From contig JAKTNV010000005.1 in assembly GCA_022747635.1 (NCBI GenBank), positions 45,935,013 to 45,999,012 on the forward strand: a stretch of 64,000 nucleotides of DNA, written 5' to 3'. Source of the stretch: Hetaerina americana (Eukaryota > Arthropoda > Insecta > Odonata > Calopterygidae). Shown here piece by piece: positions 1 through 10,885 of this stretch. The notes beneath the pieces were generated by a model that ran no database searches, had not been told where the DNA came from, and saw only the letters and a program-made list of their open reading frames with translations. Made by a program: the position numbers and the translations under genes. Position 1 is the stretch's first letter. Every line of letters begins with the position of its first letter.

Positions 1-2690
1 CATCATCAATATCCTTTACGTATGGTGAACATATTTTTTGTTTTCTCTTAATGACTTCACTCATTTTTTCGTAACTTCTACTGACTTCATTCTGTCAAAA
101 AACCCTTTTCTCCTCATTCATATACCCCGTTTATACTTTCTATCATGGATGAGCCTCTCGCTAACCTTTCAATGATTCTCCATTTTTAAATTTTTCTTCC
201 CTCTTCGAATTTCCCCCAATTCTCAATCTGTACAAAAATATTGAATACCTGGCATTAACTAACAAAACTCTTGAGTTTCATAGGGAGAGACACTTACTCC
301 TCTCCAAACTACGACTTGGTAATATGTTAAATGCTTCCTTCTTAATTATAATCCAATCTGAAATATTTGAGACACCGTCAAAATGTCCCTAGTTCAGTTA
401 CATTCCAAAATCAAGCACTACACTGGCAGAAAGTCGCTCACAGATAAGATTAAGATATAAGAGACCTTGTCATTTTTCTTTAAGATCATCAACGATGCTT
501 ACTCCATCAACTCCACTTTTGAAAACACGTACTCTTGAATAAAACGGTGATATGAGAAAACACACTTTTCATGCATCAAATGGTTATTCAAAATTTCCCT
601 CAACCTCATTATCTCAACTTTCTATTTCCCCACATCCGACATCCTTCATACTTATTTTACTGCCACATTGTTTGCCCTCCGCCCCGTATTTATTTACCTA
701 GCATGTAAATGAGAGATATGTAAGTGGGCGAAGGTTTTATCTTCCACCAATAATTTCTCCACTTTCGGGATGCTGAATATTAACAATGGGCTGCCTAATA
801 TCACCGTATTACGTTGGGTGGACACGCAAGGCAACAACGATCAGTCACAATGGTTAGCATTAAAAGGATTCGAACTATAGTTCAATGAAGCAGGCATGAG
901 GGCTCCAACGGCTGGGAAATTCCTTCGCCGCATCAAGTTATCGAATTGATTTATTGGGGAAATTGCTCCGATCCTCAATCAACCGGCGAGCAATAGCCAC
1001 ATGACGAACGGATATCTAATTAATCTCTGCCCGACCATCCCCAAACTCTCCCTCTCTAGTCCCATTATCTTCTTTTCCAGGAATTGTGTCTTTGTTCTAT
1101 TGCAAATGAAGCGTCATTGTGAGAAATTTGGAACTTAAAACTACCAAAAATACAATGTTTCCATTATGATTTAAAAGTATCTCTTGAATTGAGAAATATT
1201 TCGTGCTCTTTGAATGATTGAAAGCGAAACAGTCAGAGCTGTCATATTTAGGAACGGGAGTGCCTTCCATAGGAGTACATACGGGCGCCCAAAAGAATTA
1301 TATCTTTCCAATTTCCGATATAAGTTTCTTTTCAGACAATCAATGTATCTAGGCGTGTCTCACCGGCTTGACAGCGTACCCGATAAATTAAGCAGGAACA
1401 ATAAGAGCCAAAAGCACTTAACCATAGACAGGCACCAAACAAAAGCTTCAATATGTAATCGGCTTTCTAGTCATTTTTTCAATGAGAAAACCGATAGGTC
1501 GGGTTTTTTAATACCAAAGCATTTTCCTTTTGCATATCACTCCTTGCATTTGGTGTCTAGATCTCCAATATTTTAGATTATTTGCTATCATTTGTGCACT
1601 CCTACTTGCATTTGGGCCTAAACACCATATCACTCTCATTAAAACAAATTTCTTAAGATTGTAGTATAGGAATGGTATAAGAGAGAAAAAGCAGGGTTGT
1701 AATCAAATTAAATTATAATAGAAAGCATGAAAAAAACGCGTAACCATTATTTTTTAATAACTTTTTAAAATTTGGGCCACAGAAGATTTTAATGGGCCAT
1801 TATCAATTTCATCCTATAAAAATATAACACGAGTACTTAGGAGCTAAAGCACCATGAGTAAGAACTTAATTTCAAAGACTCATCGGCATAAAATTAGGAA
1901 TAAGGGCAAACGAGCACCTTGACCATCCGCCTTAGCAGAAATTATAATAAAGAATTGAAAGAAGTAAAGAGCTAATTCATTGAGATAATATATTTTTTTA
2001 TTTCATGAGTTGGTAGAGGGCTACCAAAAGAGTAAATAATGAATGATTATTTAAAAAAAATATCGAGTTATCTGGATGAACAGGCATCTTACTCGAAGCC
2101 AGGGTATACACATAACGTGGGCAGTGTACGGAGAATCGAGGTGGACAGTATTACGGATATGTGATAGAGGCATTGATTAACATTAAAAGTTATCCTCAGT
2201 ACTTTTTAATGCATATACTTAGGTATGCGCTGAGGATCCCTATAAATGAATGTGATTATAATTTTGCTGCCAACAAAACCTTTCATAAAATCAAGTTATA
2301 ATTTATCACAGTCCAATAGAAGCTTTTTTAAGAACCACAATGCGTGACACATAAAAAAACATAGGTAAAATTAATCGTACATTTTGGAAAGTGACATGAG
2401 AGCTTGTTGAGGTTTTCTAGTGTGCTGATTAATGATCAGCAAACATATTTCATTCGTAGCCTGAAATCAACATTCAAAGAAAGTGTTTTCTTATGCCGAA
2501 ATTTTTTAAACTGGGTAGACAGTTCCACATATGGAAATGAGGGAAAAAAATAGCGTTTTCCTAAAAGCTTCAAGGAATATGGCATTTCAATTTAGTGAGA
2601 ACATAACAACTATCCGTCCCAGCCATTATAATTCATATCGCAATCTTTGTCTCCGATATATCTACGGTTGTCGTTTGTAATTAGGCTCAG
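1..2690. other. AT-rich non-coding stretch, nothing recognised
   Basis: AT-rich DNA. The longest open frame (1214-1576, plus, 120 codons) has no domain, signal or family resemblance that I can see. I find no RNA gene, transposon end or long simple repeat. Confidence 0.6.
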
Positions 2691-3345
2691 AGAGCGCTTC
2701 GCTCAAAGATTCCTTCTTAATTCTCGGTTGATTCCCTTTCATCTCGCCATTGCCACGAACAGCTAGGTATCTCCCAGAGTTCTTGCTCTGCACGCCGATT
2801 CCAACCTCACCTCCCTGTATTTAACTCTTCCCCTGTCCCCACCCCCTTCAGCTCCCCTTGCCATCCCTCCCACTCTCCGGCACTTCCCTCCAACGCCACG
2901 GCCCTCGGATGCTGTCCCCGCCCATTTTATCACGCGGAAAGACTTGAACACGGCCCGCCAGGCCAAGGAAAGCAACATATTCGGCTTCCAAAGACGAGAA
3001 CCATCCAATGGTGGCTGACTTTTTAATTCCCCCCTCGGCCTCAAGTCCTTCCTTCCTTCATCTTGCTCTCTCCCTCTCCTTCCTCCTTTCTTATAATTAT
3101 TTTTTTTAATCCCCACCTACTCTGCCGTTTCTATCTCGTCTCTCTTCCCTCCTCAAGCCGTGTACGTCTGGGTGCAATGGGATTTCTCTCACGGAATCCG
3201 TTTTTGCCTCGAGAGCTATTCGACATTGGTGATGCCATCTCGTTTAAAAATTTCTTCTCTGTTCGCCTTGATGCGGAAGTGGGTGGGGTGGGGCGGGAAG
3301 AGGATTATTTTCAGAGCACGGTTAACGTTACGAAGCAATCTTTTA
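2691..3345. other. Moderately GC-rich, pyrimidine-biased patch
   Basis: The plus strand is C/T-rich, especially 2760-2890 and 3040-3160, with scattered CpG, between AT-rich flanks. Overlapping frames are open on both strands (minus 2763-3116, plus 3063-3371), as expected from skewed composition. I treat it as non-coding. It is a weak member of the GC-rich island series in this window. Confidence 0.45.
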
Positions 3346-4180
3346 CAATAGCAATAAATCTCAGAAATTGAGTCCTGTCTCATTTTAAAATGTTTCGAAG
3401 AAGCTGACTCAATATATAGTAGAACTAAAGATGATTTTGGTAAATAATAATTCCTACGAGCCTAAACTCTATAATTCTCAGCAAGAATGCGTATACCTAA
3501 ATAACATACTTCGTTGCGCAAAACTTAAGGATAGTCACGAAATGGTTGAGATAGAAGTACGAATTGTATTTTTCAAAATTTAATATAGAAGGAAAATTTG
3601 AGTGCCAATGATGCACAAACTTAGCTTCAGCTGAGGAGAACACCAACAAGGAATCTATCGTAGCAATAACACAACACTAATATAGGTCATTCATCGAATG
3701 CTATGACAACAATACAGCTTTACAGTACATACATGTATGCTATTTATGAGTCTTACATTTAATTTGAGAAAGGTAGCGTTCTCGCAAAATTTCCATCGGG
3801 TTATTATTTATGAGTCCCAGAAATTTTAGCACATAAATATATGAATCTATACCAGTAGACTGAGTAATTTTTTATCGAAAGAGGCATTTATTTTAATCGG
3901 TCATCGTGCGTCAAAAAATCCACTGCCGAGGACGAAAATGCTAGCCAGGGTGTGATGGACCTCCATCAAACACTTTGATCGTTTTTCGTATTCGACACCG
4001 TCGTGTACCCAATCCGTTTATCCCACGTATGCAATTTGTAAAACATAATGTGCGGCTGGAATCGACAGGCATTTTTTAAAATAATTTATAGGCGACTAAA
4101 CCACAAACTCCCCTTTCTCGCCAGGAATTACAAGGCAAATCTTCCTTCATTTCAGGGAACCATTGGCTACAACAATCTTG
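3346..4180. other. AT-rich non-coding stretch, nothing recognised
   Basis: AT-rich sequence without a supported gene, structured repeat or transposon signature. Confidence 0.6.
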
Positions 4181-4670
4181 CTCGGTCCACGGACCACACC
4201 TGCATCTTCCCCCACCTAACCTTCCTCCCGACGCTGCTTTCTGCTCTCCCCCCTCCTCCTCCTCCTTCCCATTAACTCCTTATTCCCCACCTCCCTCCCT
4301 CTCTCTCCATATAAAACCTCCCCGCCCCGCCACTCTCCCCCACCACCGCCACCAATTCCCCCGTCCACATCGAGGCTTCACGCCCGCCCCCTCACGACGG
4401 GTCCTCCCAAACCGGACCTCCCGCTCCCTACTCCCAGCCTCTCCTCTGTCTCTTGCCACCGCCCTCGCTCCTGGATCTCAAGATGGCCGCCGGTGTAATG
4501 CCGCCGCCACTTTTCCCAGGCCCGCTAGAGGGAGAGAGATCCACGAACTCGCCGCGAAGGGCAAATGGCCGAAAGGGTATGCAAAAGACGGTAGGACGAA
4601 AGCGGCGCGCGTTGAAGAAAGGGTTCGGGTGCACTCACTTTAATAACCCCTTTGGAGCGCCTGGATGATC
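4181..4670. other. GC-rich island, pyrimidine-rich then mixed, with a YY1/Pho-like site
   Basis: From about 4190 to 4450 the plus strand is almost pure C/T. It then becomes CpG-rich and purine-leaning to about 4640. AAGATGGCCGCC at 4480-4491 resembles the YY1/Pleiohomeotic-type site AANATGGCGGC found in many animal promoters. Short frames are open on both strands (plus 4453-4668, minus 4428-4634) and none is recognisable. The mix of CpG, an ATGGC-type element and AT-rich flanks fits a promoter or other regulatory island. That role is inference. Confidence 0.45.
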
Positions 4671-6424
4671 TGTGAATTGAGACAAAAAAGTGAAATCGAG
4701 AGAATAAATCTAGAGGGATAAACATTGTTTTCGCGTTTGTAGGGAAAACATAACCTTCGTCTTCCTGTTTTTTTCTTTTACAAACGTTTCATTCCAACAA
4801 TACATTGTTGATGGAATTTGAAGGAAAAAGACCAAAATCTATCCCTGTATTTTTTCTTGACAAACTGATAAAAAGCACATGGTCTCTTGTAATTTCAAAG
4901 AGAAAAATACTATGGAAAGATTTTAAGATAATTTTTGCCTAACCTCCGAAGATTGAACAAAATTTTCGAATGCAAAAAAATAATGAAAAATTAATCCAAA
5001 TTCGTGTTTTAAATAAGAACTCATATTTAAAGTTTGCCATGTTAATCCCTAAGACCTTGTTACTCGTAAATTTAATGCCAAAAACGCATTAATGGTACTG
5101 AGTATAAAGGCAATTTAATTTCGATAATGACTCGTTTAAATCAATTTAAATGCGTACTAATGACCTACAAGATTTAGATTCGCGATAATTCTTGTGATTA
5201 AAGATAAGCTGGGCAAAAATGTAAATGTTTCACAGAAGATTTCTTCGTTAAATGTTTTGTATCCATGCCATTAGACGGAGTGCTTCCGCAATTCGAGTAT
5301 TTCATTATAACTGGAGTCAATGATAATAAAATAACTCGGATGCATATAGAATTTACAATAAATTTTCGGCTCAAGTTAATGACAAACTAATCATACGATT
5401 CATGTAAGCAATACAGCAATTCTGTCTAAAAATAACTACATATTGAAAAGTAAAATTAGATGTTGTTATGAGTTTCCCTACCACTAGTAACAGGAACGAG
5501 ATTTTATCGCGGTAGTTACGTCTTAGACCAAATAATCATCCTATCAATAGTTTTAAAAATGTTAGTTACATGATAATGTGCTTATAAATCTAAGAAAAGT
5601 GACAAGAAAATATTTTAGTTCCGGATGAATTTCCACGGGTCGTATTGGTACCGTCTATTGTTGTTTCTGTCTCCTTTTTATTGCTGGCCAGTAAAATTCT
5701 CCATTATGTATTTCCTTTTGATTGTCTTCCACTGTTGCCGTGCAATAAATATCTATGAATTAATGCAAATTTTTGGCTTCCCATAGTCAGTACTTATTTC
5801 CTAATATTGCTTTAACTACTCTTTGAAATGATTTTTTTCATTACTGTAAACGTTTCGACAATGTTTCGAATCTCAATTGTTCTTATGTCGGTACTCAAAA
5901 TTATTAATGGTCGTGCTTATGGTGAGGAAAAAGATTACACATGCCTTATATGAAACCCCTTTTAATGTTCAATGTTCTGTAAAATAACCTACAGAAAAAT
6001 TCTACGCAATATTTCACTTTCAGTTCCATACAGTTTTCCTCGATGAATTTAACTTTTATTGGAGTGATTTAAAAAATAATTAGTTTTGTGTATATATTAA
6101 GTAAATACTTTGAATCTCCTTTGTTGAAAATCCTCTTGATTAAAGTTTGCTGATACTTCATCGAGACCATGTCTGCGCATAATAATTATTCGCGTGGTTC
6201 GTAAAAGCCTGAAAACCCGTAGAATATCCTTCCGCAAATAATAATTTACAAGGGCAGACAAATAACTGAAATTAATTTGGACTGTTATTTTAAAGTATTA
6301 TTTTGCTCATAGAGACAATAAAATGTCATATTAAGACCTAATTAGCTTGGTGTACTCAAACAGAAGCATTCAAACAAGTTGATTGTATCTTCAAGTAGAT
6401 AAATAACAATTCAGAGTTAAATTT
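4671..6424. other. AT-rich non-coding stretch, nothing recognised
   Basis: Long AT-rich interval with no open frame worth reporting and no repeat structure visible. Confidence 0.6.
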
Positions 6425-6500
6425 TCACAATTTATTCATGATCACGAAGCATGTTTCGACGTTTCATTGAAAAAATCATAATCACATGCATCTAATCTAA
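6425..6500 (-). mobile_element. Decayed Penelope-type terminal motif
   Basis: On the minus strand this reads GTGATTATGAT, about 10 nt of spacer, GTC, GAAAC, ATGC, TTCGTG, then a run containing AATAAATTGTGA. The order is the same as in the palindrome at 13041-13190 (CTGATGATGAC, spacer, GTCGAAAC, four nt, GTCGTG, then ATAAAA). The key bases of the CTGATGA box and the GTC cleavage triplet have changed here. I read it as a decayed relative of the same terminal repeat. Only about 75 bases are involved, so chance or another repeat family remains possible. Confidence 0.35.
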
Positions 6501-6950
6501 TTCTTTTCTACCACTACTAGATAAAGAACGCAAGGGTACATTGGAGAAATTGTCAATACGTATTATGAGGTCTGAAGAACAAAAATTCCGAAGAAATCTT
6601 CTCATAAATTTTTTCAGGAGCTTATCTTTTTTCTGTTAGCATATTCTGGGAAGAAAACTCAGCCAAAGCAGTGTTCTTCAAACCGTGAACTTTGATGAAA
6701 GTGGACTTTGAAAGTTGATGATTCTGAAAATGATGCGGCCATAACGGCGATAAATCGCAAACGCCAATCCAAATCTCTACCTCAAGTTAATTATTTAAAA
6801 AAATGTGATACGTGATTCTCTAATCGGTAAGGTGTTGCGGATGGTGAGCTTTAGGTTTGGAATAAACGTGACATTTTTCAGCCGCACTCTACAACCCGTT
6901 GAATCGTATTCCCGTATTTTCATGGTGAAATCAACCATAATTTTCAAAAA

Positions 6951-7000
6951 TGTGTACTCTTGAATGAAAATGAAGTGTGTACTCTTGAATGAAATGTAGA
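6951..7000 (+). repeat. 25-bp direct tandem duplication
   Basis: A 25-bp unit beginning TGTGTACTCTTGAATGAA occurs twice head to tail (6951-6975 and 6976-7000). The first part of the unit is identical and the second copy diverges near its end. Confidence 0.75.
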
Positions 7001-7069
7001 AGTGGTGCACATTAAAGGGTCTGTGCCAAAAATCAGTAGAATCTTTTTTTTGCCACCAATGCAGATGGC

Positions 7070-7370
7070 TGGAGTCGGGTAATTTGTGGTGGGAAAGGTA
7101 AAAGAGAGACTGCAGAAGATTTAGACGCGAGGTAGGTTTGCCAAGATGGTCGCCAAGGTGTGACAATCTTGCCTTGGACCTCTTGAATCATGGTGAAAGT
7201 GACCTAAATGTTTTAGAATAGGTGGTTACTGGTGACGAGAAATGGATCTTTGAGTATGACCCATGTATAACCAACCCCTTTAAGTACCATTTTGAACCAC
7301 TGGATTATGTCAAATAGGCCATGACGAGGTTCCTGAAGAGAGTCATGTTAATGCCTTACAGGAAGCACAC
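7070..7370 (+). pseudogene. Mariner-family transposase relic (HTH end to first catalytic Asp)
   Basis: Conceptual translation, with one frameshift near 7131, gives TAEDLDAR followed by VGLPRWSPR, then LALDLLNHGESDLNVLE, an in-frame TAG at 7219-7221, and VVTGDEKWIFEYDP from 7222. Mariner transposases show the same order: EDL-x-x-RR-V-x-x-RW-x-PR at the end of the helix-turn-helix region, then TGDE-x-W-[IV]-[FY]-x-YDP with the first catalytic aspartate. That Asp codon is 7234-7236. Further on, KRVMLMP near 7330-7360 resembles the SKVKVML segment of the family. The N-terminal half, the remaining catalytic residues and both terminal repeats were not found. It is a dead fragment, certain as mariner-type but of unclear subfamily. 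Confidence 0.8.
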
Positions 7371-7439
7371 CACAGCTGGCGGAGGCACTGGCTTAGGTGT
7401 GTCGATATATAAGGGTGCTCTCATGAACAATTTCTGCAA

Positions 7440-7520
7440 TTCGCACTTTGATCTGCAATGAATACTTTCCCTCAGATTTATTCAACTTATTTTCGGGGCA
7501 GTCCTTGTGCAATTAGACTA
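7440..7520 (+). repeat. Dispersed repeat, copy 1 (partner at 8745-8835)
   Basis: The segment TCTGCAAT, CAGATTTATTC, ACTT, TTTT, GGG, CAGT (about 7450-7512) reappears in the same order near 8771-8822 with scattered substitutions. I could not assign it to a family. The partner also lies several hundred bases upstream of a SINE relic, so the two may be parts of a longer shared repeat unit. Confidence 0.45.
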
Positions 7521-8011
7521 AGCATTTTGATTAAAGCCGGATTCTGCGACTATATTCAATATTTAGCCACTCCACTCATGCTATTGCGTATAGCAGTACC
7601 ATATTTATCGTAAATTGCCTCTGGGTGTTCTTTATTTTCATTTTCGCGGATAAAAAAAAATGTACAAACAGTTATTCTACGCGAATACGGATTGCTCTGC
7701 GAATATTTATCCACATTTAAAATATACGTTATTTAGACATTTCATTTATGTATAATTACAAGTAAAGTGTTGTTCGTGGGCTTTCGTCATGCATGATCAA
7801 CTTTTTCGGTTATAAATGTAAAGGAACTACCTCGAACATTTTCTATGATGCAGTCGACAATGGATCGGGTCGACAGCATGTCGTTTGTCTTTCCAAGCTA
7901 GTAGAGTGTTATTGTACATGAACACTTCCAACCTTTATCTGCATCTCTCTGAGGTAGCTCTGATGCTAAAGGGTGTGCTAATATTTACGTTGATTTTAGC
8001 ATATAAAAATT
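7521..8011. other. AT-rich non-coding stretch, nothing recognised
   Basis: AT-rich DNA between two repeat relics. It has no supported gene or structured repeat. Confidence 0.55.
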
Positions 8012-8185
8012 CCCCAGTAATCAACCCAAAGGTTGGTTTTGGTGAGTGATAGGCCAAGATTTCCTAGAACTGAGCCCAGCAGCGGGAGAAATGCAAACAT
8101 CAGGATAGGGGGGATTTCATTATATTGGAACTTCTACAGTTTCTCAGGAAGACCTGGTGCCCGGAAAATAACACAATTTGTAAAC
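8012..8185 (-). mobile_element. SINE copy C, 5'-truncated (minus strand)
   Basis: Read on the minus strand, this matches the body and 3' end of the SINE at 25467-25722. Shared blocks in order are GTGT-ATTTT, ACCAG-TCTTCCTG, GAAAC, CCTGATGT, GCTGGGCT and the tail CAACC-TTTGGGTTGATTACTGG. The tRNA-like head with its A and B boxes is missing or too decayed to recognise. No target-site duplication was found. A 70-codon frame over it (8033-8245, plus) is incidental. Confidence 0.7.
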
Positions 8186-8474
8186 AAAAATGATTTTGTT
8201 TCGACCTGTAAAAGTATATTTAAAATAAGCGATTTTCAAAATTAAACACCTTTGGATAAAATTTTATGACATAAGCCAACTAGTAAATAGTCTCCTCAAA
8301 GCTTATAAAGGGTAATTTTAATTTAATAAGCTCAAGGAAGGTAACCATAAACCAAAAAAATGGATAAATATAAAAGAAATATAGCTAAAAATAATATTGG
8401 AACATATGGAAGGAGAAAATAGCCAAAGAACAAATCCTTGGAAGAGAGATATTACCAGTTTTTCCCAAAAATAA

Positions 8475-8479
<5 letters not shown>

Positions 8480-8535
<56 letters not shown>
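8480..8535. repeat. (TA)n microsatellite
   Basis: Uninterrupted AT dinucleotide array of about 55 bp. Frames across it on the minus strand encode only Ile-Tyr repeats and are not genes. Confidence 0.97.
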
Positions 8536-8538
<3 letters not shown>

Positions 8539-8744
8539 GTATATGCATGAGTCGGAAAATTGTGATTCATAATACGCCATAATGGAATGATTTACTCTCT
8601 AACCCGTCGGAATAATCGCGAAATTTTTCGCATGGGTACATAAATTCCTTAATTATAAGTTCCCGTCGACGACTTCCAGGAAGCGTACCGAAACTAGCAG
8701 AAGTGCTGGCATCTTTGCTCCTAAGAACAAGGGTGACCTTTTGA

Positions 8745-8835
8745 AGAATTTCAATAAATTTTACCCTCCTCTGCAATAAATTATTTTTTCCCAGATTTAT
8801 TCTACTTGTTTTAGGGACAGTGCTCAATGAATTAA
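8745..8835 (+). repeat. Dispersed repeat, copy 2 (partner at 7440-7520)
   Basis: TCTGCAATAAAT, then CCCAGATTTATTC, ACTTGTTTTAGGGACAGT, aligns by eye with 7450-7512. Family unknown. Confidence 0.45.
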
Positions 8836-9208
8836 TGTAAGAATAAAAACTACCAGTATCTGCTGAGGACAAATGAGTCCTAGACGATCAAGAAGAAAGG
8901 AAAGGGATCGTAAATAAAGCAACAGAATAAAAGATGGAACTATTTTGGAGACATATAGGGTATTTACGGTAAGCTGAGAGGGTGGAACTAGAAGCCAAGT
9001 CAGAAATAGTTCAGCAATTTGATTATATCTCCATATTTACTGAGGATATTTATCACAATTACGTATATTTTACTTGCTTATAATTACGTATAGCTACTTG
9101 CTTGCTCATGTAAGGAGGTTTTTATCCTTATATTTTAAATTTCATTGAAAAGTAGAACAAGGAAACGATGCTCTATATAGTCCTGGAGGGAAAATATCAT
9201 TACGATTG
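8836..9208. other. AT-rich non-coding stretch, nothing recognised
   Basis: No supported gene, repeat or structured element. Confidence 0.55.
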
Positions 9209-9475
9209 ACCACTCCAGTAAGGAACCCGAAGACCGGTTTGATAGGTAATGGTGGAGTTTGCCCAACACTAAGCCCAGCGGCGAGTGAAGTTCACACATC
9301 AGGATAGAAAGGGGGGGGGGTTCAGCACCTTTCCCTCTACCGCCTATGGTTTCCCACGGAAGTCCAGCCACCCAAAAAACACGCAGCTCGGTTAAAAAGA
9401 TCTACCCCGAGGCGGAAATCGAACCCGAACCCTGCGGCCAGTAGTTTAACACCCTACCCACATGACTATCACGTT
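9209..9475 (-). mobile_element. SINE copy A, tRNA-derived, near full length (minus strand)
   Basis: On the minus strand the element begins with a tRNA-like head near 9475. It has an A-box-like GTGGGTAGGGTG and a B-box GGGTTCGATTTCC, roughly 35 nt apart. The body follows with GAGCTGCGTGT, CGTGGGAAACCAT, CCTGATGTGTG, CCGCTGGGCTTAGTG, ACCTATCAAACCGG and the 3' end GGGTTCCTTACTGGAG. The same blocks in the same order make up copy B at 25467-25722. A run of ten or more G (plus strand, near 9309) lies inside the body. RNA polymerase III transcription from the A and B boxes is the normal mode of such elements (family knowledge). No clear target-site duplication was seen. Confidence 0.8.
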
Positions 9476-10190
9476 CCCCATGAATAAAGCTATTGGAGAT
9501 TAGTTCGAATTCAATCGTAGGAATAGCCAGTTTATTGAATATATACTCATGTACCCATATCCCTCAAGTTACATCAAAAGACAATGGCATTATATCAGCT
9601 ACTCAATAGGAAGAAAAGAAGCTCATGGAGCTCGGTGTTAAGTTTCGCTAGGAAGGCACCCACAAATAACCATGACACATTTAACCATTTTAGATGATTT
9701 CAACACCAAGTATCATCCTGGAATGAATTCTACATAGCATAGAATCTGGCTCGATGAAAGAGTATTTAAAAGTAGAAATATCAGTCATGCCAGCATCATT
9801 AAAAGATGATGTTTTTCAAAAGTGTAAAATTTACAGCAGCATAACCTATTTATAATCTTGGAACGACATAACTACAGCTAGGTCTGGATCGAAAGTATCA
9901 TCGAATTTTCTGAAATATTATTCATCTCCACACCAATTTTGAGAAATAGTAAGAAAAAGACTAAAAGAAAACCATGTAGTTGAAGAGTGATAAAAACGGT
10001 AGAGTAAAAATCAGTTGTGCTGTAATTGGGCATTCCATTTAAAGACGCTAAGAATAGGAATCCTACTCCTTCAATCAGGTTGGCTAATGGTTTTCCATTA
10101 CTCCGGATAAAAGACCTAGTGTACATAGCCTAATACACCCAGTTCTTTGTTTACCTAAGTCTGCCAATCGCCACGGATAGTGCTTTCCAG
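9476..10190. other. AT-rich non-coding stretch, nothing recognised
   Basis: AT-rich interval. The 82-codon minus frame at 9878-10126 shows no recognisable domain. Confidence 0.55.
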
Positions 10191-10885
10191 CAGAGTGCAT
10201 GCGTTTCTCTCAACTCTCCTCACAGACTTCAGCACTTGAACATCTCGCTCCTCACCACACCCGCAACAGGTGTTCTATTGGCGCGCGCAATGCTTTGGCT
10301 CCTTTGTGCCGCGGGGAGCGATCGCTCTCGGGAGAGAGAAGGAGGCGCTACGCGTTTTTCCTCCACGAACGAACTCTTTCCTCCGAGGGGGGATGGCGAG
10401 GGAGATAGAGCGGGAGACTGGCCAGATCTTTGCGCACCCCGAGGGGCAGAAGAGGAGGAGGAGGCCGCGGGGCAATGCGGAGGAGGCGGCGGCAGAGTCC
10501 GGCCCCTCCTTGGCACGCTGCCCAGGGGGGCTGTGGCGTGCGCTGGGCTCGTGCCCCCGGCTGGGAAGTGGGGGGAGAGGGCAGTTGGTGAGTGGGGCCA
10601 CCCATCCACCTCTCCCCCACAGGCAATCACGGAGAGAGTCTTCGGACCTCGGGCGTCTGCTCTCCTCCTCCTCCCGGCCGCCCTCAGGGCAACGGCGGTG
10701 AGGAGGCGTGAGTTAAGCCTCCGGGCCTCTTTCGGAGACTTGTGTGAGAGATGTTTTTCCCTCTTCCCTCTCCGTCTGTCTGCGCTGGGGGGCGGGGCGG
10801 GAGGTTTTTTGCGTCGCTCTCCGCGCACGAGCCGCTCGGCCGCCGGGAATTCCGGGACGATGAGGGCCGATGTGTGCATAAGTGA
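10191..10885. promoter_or_regulatory. Strong CpG-rich island
   Basis: This is one of the most GC-rich segments of the window, with many CpG dinucleotides and GAGG/CCTCC runs, between AT-rich flanks. Frames of 80-280 codons are open on both strands at once (plus 10236-11081, minus 10229-11041). Their translations are Arg/Pro/Gly/Ser-rich and resemble no family, so I treat them as composition artefacts. CpG-island promoter or other regulatory DNA is the likeliest role (inference). A first exon of an unseen gene cannot be excluded. Confidence 0.45.

Noticed and set aside
838..890. GTTCGAATCC on the minus strand as a tRNA B box
   Set aside because: No A box or cloverleaf arms could be drawn around it.
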